Source: VXYL01 sp965200375 (GTDB lineage Bacteria; Pseudomonadota; Gammaproteobacteria; Pseudomonadales; Azotimanducaceae). From it: DNA of 64,000 nucleotides. Positions 57,304 through 64,000 of the stretch are shown here, in pieces; positions within the stretch are counted from its first letter, which is position 1; the number at the start of each line of letters is the position of its first letter. The position numbers and the translations under genes were made by a program. The DNA lies in the NCBI GenBank assembly GCA_965200375.1, contig OZ241353.1, forward strand, positions 1,116,001 to 1,180,000, in the 5' to 3' direction. The notes beneath the pieces are model-generated. The model was not told the origin of the DNA. It saw only the letters and a list, made by a program, of their open reading frames with translations, and made no database searches.

Positions 57304-60081
57304 ATGACCATCGCCGGCAGTTTCGATCCGCACGCCATCGAGGGCGACCTGTACGCAAGCTGGGAACGCCAAGGCGCCTTCGCGCCGAGCGGCAACGGCG
57401 CACCGTACTGCATCGCCATTCCGCCGCCGAACGTCACCGACCGCCTGCACATCGGCCACGCCTTCCAGCACACGCTGATGGACGCGCTGGTGCGCTACCA
57501 GCGCATGAACGGGCGGCGGACGCTGTGGCAGACGGGCACGGACCACGCCCAGATCGCCACGCAGATGGTGGTGGAGCGGCAGCTTTCGGCCCAGGGCACC
57601 AGCCGCGAGGCATTGGGGCGCGACGGCTTCGTCGCCAAGGTGTGGGACTGGAAGCGCAGCACCGGCGGCAGCATCTCGCGGCAGATCCGGCGCATGGGCT
57701 CCTCCGTGGACTGGTCCCGGGAGCGGTTCACCATGGACGAGGGCTTCTCCCGGGCGGTGGCAGAGGTGTTCGTGCGCCTCTACGAGGACGGCCTCGTCTA
57801 CCGTGGCCAGCGGCTGGTGAACTGGGACCCGGCGCTGCAAACCTCCATTTCCGATCTGGAAGTGAACAACGTCGAGGAACAAGGCCACCTGTGGCACTTC
57901 CGCTATCCGCTCGCGGACGGTGCCCGCACCGCCGACGGCGAGGACCATCTGGTGGTCGCCACCACGCGCCCGGAAACCATGCTCGGCGACACCGCGGTGG
58001 CCGTTCATCCGGCAGACCCGCGCTACGCCGACGTCGTCGGCGCCACGGTGGCGCTGCCGCTGGTCGGACGCCGCATTCCGGTGGTGGCGGACGACTATGT
58101 GGATCGGCAGTTCGGCTCCGGCTGCGTGAAGTTGACGCCGGCCCACGATTTCAACGACTACGCCCTGGGCGAGCGCCACGGCCTGCCGTTGGTGAACGTC
58201 TTCCACGCCGACGCCACCGTCAACGACAACGCGCCGGCCGCCTACCGGGGCCTGGATCGATTCGCGGCGCGGCAGCGCGTGGTCGAGGCCATGCGCGCCG
58301 CCGGCCTGCTCGAACGCATCGAACCGCACACGCTGGTGGTGCCGCGGGGGGACCGTTCCGAGGCGGTGGTGGAACCGTGGCTGACGGACCAGTGGTTCGT
58401 GAAGATCGCGCCCCTCGCCGAACCCGCCATCGACGCCGTGCGCCGGGGCGCGGTGGAGTTCGTGCCCAAGCAGTACGAGAACATGTACTTCGCCTGGATG
58501 CGCGACATCCAGGACTGGTGCATCAGCCGCCAGCAGTGGTGGGGGCACCGGATTCCGGCCTGGTACGACGACGCCGGCAACGTCTACGTGGGGCGCACCG
58601 AAGCGGAGGCCCGGGCCAAGGGCGGCCTGGCGGCGGACGTTCCCCTGCGCCAGGACGACGACGTGCTGGACACCTGGTTCTCCTCCGCGCTGTGGACCTT
58701 CGGCACCCTCGGCTGGCCGGAGCGAACGCCGGAACTCGCCGCCTACCACCCCACCGATGTGCTGGTCACCGGCTACGACATCATCTTCTTCTGGGTGGCG
58801 CGGATGATCATGATGACGCTGCGCTTCACCGGCGAGGTGCCGTTCCGCAAGGTGTACATCCACGGCATGGTGCGCGACGCCGACGGGGCGAAGATGTCCA
58901 AGACCCGGGGCAACGGCCTGGATCCGATGGACCTCATCGACGGCGTCTCCACCGAGGAACTCGTCGCCAAGCGCACCGCCAACATGACCCAGCCGCGCAT
59001 GGCCGAGGCCATCGCGGCCCGCACCCGCCGGGAGTACCCGGACGGCATCCCCGCCTACGGCACCGACGCCCTGCGCTTCACCTTCTGCGCCATGGCCTCC
59101 CAAGGGCGGGATCTGGCCTTCGATCTGAAGCGCATCGCCGGCTACCGCAACTTCTGCAACAAGCTGTGGAACGCCGCCCGGTTCGTGCAGCTGCATGCCG
59201 CCCCGTGCCCGGAGCAGCGCTCGCCGACCACCCTGGGCCTTGCGGATCGGTGGATCCGCTCGCTGGCCGGCCAGCTCGCCGGGCAGGCCCACGAGGCGCT
59301 GGCCGCCTACCGCTTCGATCTCTACGCCAACGCCGTGTACGAGTTCGCTTGGCACGAATACTGCGACTGGTACCTGGAACTGGCCAAGCCGGTGCTGTTC
59401 GACCAGGCGGCATCCGCCGAACAGGCCCAGGCGGTGCGTTGGACGCTGCTCGAGGTGCTGGAGACGCTGCTGCGCATCGCCCACCCCATCGTGCCTTTCG
59501 TTACCGAGGCGCTGTGGTGCGCCGTCGCCCGGGACGGCAGCGGCGGCATGCTCGTGCAGCAGCCGTTCCCGGCCCCGGACGCTTGGCCGCAGGACGAAGA
59601 GGCGGAGGCCGCGATAGCCTGGCTGAAGGGCGTGGTGACTGCGGTGCGCAACATCCGCGGCGAACTGAACGTGAGCCCCGCCACCGAAGTGGAGTTGTTG
59701 CTCGCCGCCGGCGACGATCGGGACCGAACGCGCCTTGCGACCACCGAGGCCCTGCTTGGCCGCCTCGCCAAGGTGTCCGGCTGGCGCTGGCTGGGCACCG
59801 GCGAGGAGGCGCCGCCGGCGGCGGTGCAGGTGGTGGACGGCCTGAAGGTGCTGGTGCCGCTGGCCGGCCTAGTGGACGTGGCTGCGGAACGGCAGCGTCT
59901 TGGCAAGGCGATTGACAAGCTGCGCAAGGAACTGGCGCGAACCGAGGCCAAGCTCGCCAACGGCAGCTTTCTGGCCAAGGCCCCGCCGGCGGTGGTGGCC
60001 AAGGAGCAGGCCAAGGGCGAGGCGCTGCGCCAGCGAACCGGCGTACTGCTGGCGGAGCGCAAGCGGCTGGACGCGCTGTAG
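57304..60081 (+). CDS. valS: Valyl-tRNA synthetase
   Basis: 925 residues, class I. Signature 1 is RLHIGHAFQHTLMDALV and signature 2 is AKMSKTRGNGLDPMDL. The CP1 editing domain follows ETMLGDTAVAVHP. The anticodon domain is in about 680-850, and the C-terminal coiled-coil arm (AAERQRLGKAIDKLRKELAR, TEAKLANGSFLAKAP) is complete. Compared with relatives no key residue appears lost. It lies 20 bp after holC. Confidence 0.97.
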   Translation: MTIAGSFDPHAIEGDLYASWERQGAFAPSGNGAPYCIAIPPPNVTDRLHIGHAFQHTLMDALVRYQRMNGRRTLWQTGTDHAQIATQMVVERQLSAQGTSREALGRDGFVAKVWDWKRSTGGSISRQIRRMGSSVDWSRERFTMDEGFSRAVAEVFVRLYEDGLVYRGQRLVNWDPALQTSISDLEVNNVEEQGHLWHFRYPLADGARTADGEDHLVVATTRPETMLGDTAVAVHPADPRYADVVGATVALPLVGRRIPVVADDYVDRQFGSGCVKLTPAHDFNDYALGERHGLPLVNVFHADATVNDNAPAAYRGLDRFAARQRVVEAMRAAGLLERIEPHTLVVPRGDRSEAVVEPWLTDQWFVKIAPLAEPAIDAVRRGAVEFVPKQYENMYFAWMRDIQDWCISRQQWWGHRIPAWYDDAGNVYVGRTEAEARAKGGLAADVPLRQDDDVLDTWFSSALWTFGTLGWPERTPELAAYHPTDVLVTGYDIIFFWVARMIMMTLRFTGEVPFRKVYIHGMVRDADGAKMSKTRGNGLDPMDLIDGVSTEELVAKRTANMTQPRMAEAIAARTRREYPDGIPAYGTDALRFTFCAMASQGRDLAFDLKRIAGYRNFCNKLWNAARFVQLHAAPCPEQRSPTTLGLADRWIRSLAGQLAGQAHEALAAYRFDLYANAVYEFAWHEYCDWYLELAKPVLFDQAASAEQAQAVRWTLLEVLETLLRIAHPIVPFVTEALWCAVARDGSGGMLVQQPFPAPDAWPQDEEAEAAIAWLKGVVTAVRNIRGELNVSPATEVELLLAAGDDRDRTRLATTEALLGRLAKVSGWRWLGTGEEAPPAAVQVVDGLKVLVPLAGLVDVAAERQRLGKAIDKLRKELARTEAKLANGSFLAKAPPAVVAKEQAKGEALRQRTGVLLAERKRLDAL

Positions 60082-60125
60082 GCCGAGCAGCAGGACGAAC
60101 TTCGGACAAACGACCGGAGGCGGAA

Positions 60126-61079
60126 ATGGAAACGCCCATCGGCGACGAACTGCGGGTATTCGCTGGCGGCTCGAACCCGGATCTGGCCGACGAGATCTGC
60201 GCTTGCCTTGCCATCGAACGCAGCAGCCTGACGACGTCGCGGTTCTCCAACGACAACCTCTCGGTGCAGATCGACGAGAACGTGCGCGAGCGGGACGTGT
60301 TCGTGCTCCAGGCGCTGACGGAGCCGGCCAGCGACCGCATCGTGGAGCTCCTGATCACGCTCGATGCCCTGCGCAGCGCCTCGGCCCGCCGCATCACGGC
60401 CGTCGTCCCGTACTTCTCCTATGCCCGGTCGGACAAGAAGGACGCGCCGCGCATCTCCATCGCCGGGCGGCTGATCGCGGACCTCCTGAAAACCGCCGGC
60501 GCCAACCGGGTGCTGACCATGGACCTGCATGCCGAGCAGGTACACGGCTTCTTCAGCATTCCGGTGGACCATCTGACGGCCATTCCCATCGTCGCCGAAC
60601 ACGTCGCCGAGACCTGCGACATGGCCAACGCCGTGGTGGTGGCCAGCGACGCCGGCGGCGCCAAGCGGGCCGGCAAGTTCGCGACCCTGCTGGGCCTGCC
60701 GCTGGCGATCATCGACAAGCGCCGGGTGAGCGACACCGAAGTGCGCCAGGGGCATGTGGTGGGCGACGTGGTCCGCAAGGACGCCATCGTGTTCGAGGAC
60801 GAAATCGCCACCGGCGGCACTTTGGTGGAGACCGCCCGCACCCTCGACGCCGCCGGCGCTGGGCGCGTCTTCGCCGGTGCCACCCACGGCGTGCTGGTTG
60901 GCGAAGCCGTGGCGCGGCTCGAGGACTCGCCCATCGAATCCTTGACGGTGACCAACACCGTGGCCGTGCCGCCGGCCAAGCGCACGGCCAAGATGACGGT
61001 GCTCTCGGTGGCGCCGCTGATGGCGGAGGCCATCCGTCGCATCCACACCGGCGAGAGCGTGGGGGCGCTGTTCGCCTGA
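60126..61079 (+). CDS. prs: Ribose-phosphate pyrophosphokinase
   Basis: 317 residues. Seen: SRFSNDNLSVQIDENVRERD, VVPYFSYARSDKKDAPRISI (ATP/Mg loop), LTMDLHAEQVHGFFSIPVDH (catalytic flexible-loop region) and the PRPP-binding motif AIVFEDEIATGGTLVETA. The product forms PRPP for nucleotide and NAD synthesis. A strong GGAGG lies 8 nt before the ATG. The neighbours that often follow prs (rplY, pth) are not found; a low-GC island starts just after it. Confidence 0.94.
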   Translation: METPIGDELRVFAGGSNPDLADEICACLAIERSSLTTSRFSNDNLSVQIDENVRERDVFVLQALTEPASDRIVELLITLDALRSASARRITAVVPYFSYARSDKKDAPRISIAGRLIADLLKTAGANRVLTMDLHAEQVHGFFSIPVDHLTAIPIVAEHVAETCDMANAVVVASDAGGAKRAGKFATLLGLPLAIIDKRRVSDTEVRQGHVVGDVVRKDAIVFEDEIATGGTLVETARTLDAAGAGRVFAGATHGVLVGEAVARLEDSPIESLTVTNTVAVPPAKRTAKMTVLSVAPLMAEAIRRIHTGESVGALFA

Positions 61080-61317
61080 CGGGCTGGCGGTGCCGCTTCT
61101 TCTTGGGTCTCAAGCGCCGGCGTACCGCGGAACGACGTAGAGGCCTTCCGGTATGACCGGCGGTCCACAGCATCAACCACCTCGAGCAGCCGCTACTCTG
61201 AGGGGAGCTCTTCCGGTATGCTGGAACTGAGCAAGGAAGGCCGCAAGGAGGCCAGCGTCAGGTGCGAAGGACTGACAGAGAGATCTTGCGGATGCCGTAG
61301 ACGTCGCCATCGCTACG
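61080..61317. other. Interval between prs and the island genes
   Basis: Contains the relic above and a direct repeat CTTCCGGTATG (61145-61155 and 61210-61220). An ATG at 61218 opens a frame of 40 codons (MLELSKEGRKEASVRCEG) that could be the broken start of the next gene. Confidence 0.4.
61110..61157 (-). pseudogene. Relic of the 3' end of a gene related to the one at 63698-64000
   Basis: On the minus strand it reads VIPEGLYVVPRYAGA then a stop. The gene at 63698 ends in AVIPEGPYVVPRYVAPRC. Over about 27 bases the DNA is about 80% identical (ACGTAG.GGCC.TC.GGTATGACCG). An in-frame stop lies a few codons upstream, so only about 16 codons remain. Confidence 0.5.
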
Positions 61318-62220
61318 GTGGCGCAAGAGCAATACAACCGCCTTAGTGAAGGAAGGTCGGTTGAGGAAATTGCCCGGTGCGTCGAGCTCGCCATGAGCTC
61401 GTTGCTCAACCTTGGCCGAGGAATCTCGCCGAAGTACGACGAATGGGATGCTCTTCTCTACCTGACTTGGTATCAGCCTCGCCAAGTCAATTTGGCACTG
61501 GCGCTTGCTTGGCCCTTTAGGGAGCAACCACAGCCGCTACACATCATCGATCTGGGATGTGGTTCGATGGCGATGGCGATGGCGATCGCGATAGCAGTAG
61601 CGGAGAGCGAATTGTCGGAGGAGGATGTCCACATCGAGCTGCATGGAATCGACCCAAGTGAAGCGATGACAGCCATTGGCTTGCGCCTATGGCGCACGTT
61701 CTCATCCATTGTTCGAAGTCGCCCTAGGATCAGAATGGCTTGCGAGCGAACTCAAGAGTGGATGGGCACTTGGAGGAGCTTGGAGAAATATTATGAGTCG
61801 GGTCGTGCGCACAAAGGATGGATATATCCAAGCCCTAACTGTTGGCTCCTGGCTGTCCACGCCATTTATGCGTCGAACTGGTCCGATTTGCAAAGCGCCT
61901 TCAGATTGATTCGCAAGCGATCAGACCCGTGTTACGAAGTGGTTACATGCCACACAGTCGGCTACGAGGAGGCCCGTTTAGTAGGTCGATCGGATGCAAG
62001 AGAAAGGCGGCTACTGAAGCAGAGCTTCTACTTCTCCGGCGACCTCTGTCGCACAACATCTTGGCGCCGACAACTGGCGGATCGACTGTTCCCCGCGGGG
62101 ATTTCACGCACGCGGACGTCCGTTCCTGTACGGAAACTCCTATATAGACCTGTGCCTTGGAGCACGCCACAGCAAGACGACAGGTGCATCATGTGGTACT
62201 ACTCTTGGGAGCCAACATGA
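61318..62220 (+). CDS. SAM methyltransferase-like protein of unknown function
   Basis: 300 residues from a GTG; in-frame sequence upstream to the stop at 61273 (DLADAVDVAIATV) also looks protein-like, so the true start may have been lost to a frameshift. The motif PLHIIDLGCGSMAMAMAIAI followed by VHIELHGIDPSEAMTAIG is a class I SAM-binding site (strand 1 D-x-G-x-G, strand 2 acidic D). HAIYASNWSDLQSAF later matches the motif after strand 4/5. The remaining C-terminus (RLLKQSFYFSGDL and WSTPQQDDRCIMWYY) is not recognised. It is lower in GC than core genes, and its stop overlaps the next ATG (ATGA), so the two genes act together. Confidence 0.5.
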   Translation: MAQEQYNRLSEGRSVEEIARCVELAMSSLLNLGRGISPKYDEWDALLYLTWYQPRQVNLALALAWPFREQPQPLHIIDLGCGSMAMAMAIAIAVAESELSEEDVHIELHGIDPSEAMTAIGLRLWRTFSSIVRSRPRIRMACERTQEWMGTWRSLEKYYESGRAHKGWIYPSPNCWLLAVHAIYASNWSDLQSAFRLIRKRSDPCYEVVTCHTVGYEEARLVGRSDARERRLLKQSFYFSGDLCRTTSWRRQLADRLFPAGISRTRTSVPVRKLLYRPVPWSTPQQDDRCIMWYYSWEPT

Positions 62221-63130
62221 CTGTGCCGGTCGAGACGATGTCACTCTTGGAGCTCCCTACCGTCGAGCGTCAAGGCAAACCAGATCGAATTGGTCGCGTG
62301 GCAGTCCAATACACACCGGTACGTGAGCTCCTAACACGAGCGACGGGATTCATGGATGCCTACGACTTCACGCTTAATCCCTACGCTGGCTGTTCCTTCG
62401 GCTGCACCTACTGCTATGCGGCGTTCTTCGCGCACAGTCCAAAGAAGCGCAACAGTTGGGGACAGTGGGTCACAGTGAAGGAGAATGCTATTGAGTGCCT
62501 TCTAAGGGGGCGTCGGCACCTTGATGGGAAGCTGATATACATGAGCAGCGTGACGGACCCCTATCAGCCCATAGAACGGAAGTTGAGGTTGACACGCGCT
62601 ATATTGGAAATACTGGCCAGCCACCAGGGGCTGAAGTTGGTCGTTCAGACGCGGAGCCCTGACGTTGTGCAGGACGTGGACCTTTTACGGCGCATCGTAG
62701 CCAATGGTGGGCACGTTCAAGTTAACCTCACAGTGACTACCGATGACGAGGAAATTCGCCGCACCTTCGAGCCGTACTGCCCGAGCAACCGCGTTCGTCT
62801 GGAGGCGGCTACCGATCTGCAGGCGTCAGGTGTCAGAACCTGTGTCACGATGACGCCTTTGCTGCTTGTGCGCGATGCGGCTGGTTCGCGGACAGCCTCT
62901 TGGGTACAGGGGTGGAGCATTTTATCGTGCAACCGTTTCACTTCCAGAGGGGCAAGTTCCTCGCGGGAACGCGTGACGCTGCTCTTGGACTGATGGCGGG
63001 GAAACTTGCGAGCCCGCGAGAGACCTTTCGACAGGCGTATCTGGAACACTACGAACGCGTACGGAATGTTCTGCGCAATCGCCTGCCAAGTCTAGGGGAG
63101 GGAAAGGACGGCTTCCAACCGCCCTTCTAA
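62217..63130 (+). pseudogene. SPL-family radical SAM protein, frameshifted
   Basis: A radical SAM protein of about 304 residues if repaired. The [4Fe-4S] motif is CSFGCTYCYA (C-x3-C-x2-C), preceded by MDAYDFTLNPYAG, which is usual for SPL (spore photoproduct lyase-like) proteins; SSVTDPYQPIERKLRLTRAI follows. Near 62882 the frame changes: one base (T) appears lost between codons in GCGGCTGGTTCGCGG, after which the correct continuation (ADSLLGTGVEHFIVQPFHFQ, then GKFLAGTRDAALGLMAGKL) is found in another frame, ending at 63130. Real decay or a sequencing error cannot be distinguished. It is coupled to the methyltransferase-like gene upstream. Confidence 0.66.
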
Positions 63131-63697
63131 TTTGACAGACACAGTAGAGTATCGCCAGCGTCGATGCCAGCCGCATGCAGTGTCTCCAGTCCCACTCGCA
63201 GCCAAGGGTGTGCGCCTTGGGTGCGAGTGGTTGGGAGCGTTGCCGGAAGGAGGTGTCGTCGGCGCTGTCGTCGGAGTGCCGGGAGCTGGCGTTGCGGCTG
63301 GCGGCCGGGATCAAAGGCGGCCGAGGAGGCACTGCGGCGGGCGTCGGCCGGTGGCCTGTGGGAAGTGCGACGAGGCGATGCGGCGCCGGTCAAGGCGAGA
63401 TCGTTGACCGGGGTACGCGAAGGGAGTATTTGTGGGAAGCGGCAAGGTGCGCCACGGCCGTGGCACGGCACTGTGCGTCCAAGTGGTCGCTGCGGGTCTG
63501 CGGGGCGCTGGAGGCGGGCGGGCGTCGACGAACGTGCTGGCACCACACGGAGACCTGCGAGGAGGCCGGTCGGTGCATCGGCGGCATGAGGCTCATGTTC
63601 CCCAAACGTCGCTCGCCCCGCAGCCGAAGTTCGCCGAAACGCCGCTCTAACTTGTGTGACAGACGCCTATCGAAGACTGCCCCTAGACCGGCCTTTG
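63131..63697. other. Gene-poor interval, possibly decayed coding DNA
   Basis: Neither strand has a convincing gene. Plus-strand frames show protein-like pieces that jump between frames (ECRELALRLAAGIK, then AAEEALRRASAGGLWEVRRG), consistent with an old frameshifted gene. A direct repeat brackets much of it: TCTAATTTGACAGAC (63126-63140) and TCTAACTTGTGTGACAGAC (63646-63664), 520 bp apart. Confidence 0.3.
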
Positions 63698-64000
63698 TCA
63701 ACACCTAGGCGCAACGTAGCGTGGAACCACGTAGGGGCCCTCGGGTATGACCGCCACCGCCTTGTCGCCAGCGGCGGCCACGCTGCGGCGCACGGCGTCC
63801 GCCACGGATTCGATGCACTCGACTCCCGCCAAGGCGCGGTCCGCGGCATCCAGATCGCTCTTGAGCTGTATCCGCGCCGCCTGCTGCGCCTTGATCTGCA
63901 TCTGGCTCTCCCACTCGTCGATGTCCGCGAGCGGCTTGCCGTGCAGAGATTCGAGGAAGCGCTCCGGGCCCTCGGCCGCCAACCGCTGCTGGCAGGCGCG
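63698..64000 (-). CDS. C-terminal 100 residues of an unidentified protein (runs off the window)
   Basis: The frame is open to the window edge. It has GPERFLESLHGKPLADIDEW, an alanine-rich helix (QMQIKAQQAARIQLKSDLDA) and ends AVIPEGPYVVPRYVAPRC. The last part has a relic at 61110-61157. No family can be assigned from this piece; the N-terminal part outside the window is needed. Confidence 0.6.
   Translation of the reverse strand, partial: RACQQRLAAEGPERFLESLHGKPLADIDEWESQMQIKAQQAARIQLKSDLDAADRALAGVECIESVADAVRRSVAAAGDKAVAVIPEGPYVVPRYVAPRC

Noticed and set aside
61318..62220. Three-Cys-motif partner (TcmP) protein beside a radical SAM gene
   Set aside because: The typical TcmP N-terminal pattern and acidic motifs are absent; the SAM-binding site fits a general methyltransferase-like fold better.
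61080..63697. Complete mobile element
   Set aside because: No integrase, recombinase or transposase and no clear exact att repeats were found, so only an island of uncertain origin is claimed.

Overview
The window looks like a chromosomal segment of a high-GC (roughly two-thirds G+C by eye) gammaproteobacterium. Gene content and order support this: lipB-dacA-rlpA-mltB-rodA-mrdA-rlmH-rsfS-nadD, pepA-holC-valS, a divergent lptF and gltB/gltD are typical gammaproteobacterial blocks. No plasmid, phage structural or transposase genes were recognised. A large multi-domain LRR/FN3 surface protein, GDP-mannose epimerisation and many short overlapping operons fit an uncultivated, possibly host- or particle-associated lineage. 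That lifestyle is inference.

Layout. 1-4.0 kb: 5' end of ftsK, then a small minus-strand sugar/exopolysaccharide block (GT4 glycosyltransferase, GDP-mannose 3,5-epimerase-like enzyme, methyltransferase), followed by a tRNA relic that has lost its anticodon arm. 4.4-8.2 kb: secreted 1050-residue LRR/FN3/Calx-beta protein, then three almost identical 160-bp tandem repeats. 8.2-12 kb: plus-strand run of GlpC-like Fe-S protein, GPP34-like protein, TadA and a MaoC-fold protein. 12-21.2 kb: minus-strand envelope block with many 1-4 nt overlaps, covering lipoylation, peptidoglycan trimming and elongation, ribosome maturation and NAD synthesis. 21.3-28 kb: uppP, a coiled-coil protein built of 11-residue repeats, a TPP enzyme, a 2OG-Fe(II) oxygenase, and a HupE/PpiC pair. 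28.1-35.2 kb: gltB and gltD, unusually separated by a lower-GC gene encoding winged-helix-like segments plus a PD-(D/E)XK-like nuclease motif. 35.4-48.4 kb: mdh, a PTP-like protein, two ABC exporter half-transporters, a short-chain dehydrogenase, a secreted protein of uncertain class, an enoyl-CoA hydratase, an epoxide hydrolase-like enzyme and a SPOR-like/CBM9-like/DUF5916 outer-membrane-type protein. 48.5-51.4 kb: rubredoxin, atypical Nramp, and lptG on the plus strand. 51.4-54.2 kb: lower-GC island of small orphan genes, palindromic repeats and a G14 tract. 54.2-61.1 kb: lptF (minus), then pepA-holC-valS-prs (plus). 61.1-63.7 kb: a second lower-GC island with a methyltransferase-like gene coupled to a frameshifted SPL-family radical SAM gene. 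It lies between a short relic and the intact 3' end of what look like related genes. 63.7-64 kb: 3' end of an unidentified minus-strand gene.

How the genes work together. The central block makes and remodels the rod-shaped cell wall: RodA-PBP2 synthesise glycan, DacA, MltB and RlpA trim it, and UppP recycles the lipid carrier. LptF/LptG power LPS export, but here they lie convergently around an island instead of in one operon. GltBD assimilates ammonia. The most unusual features are the nuclease-like gene wedged into gltBD, the radical SAM/methyltransferase cassette with its flanking relic, the identical 160-bp tandem repeats with a diverged relative elsewhere, and the anticodon-less tRNA remnant.
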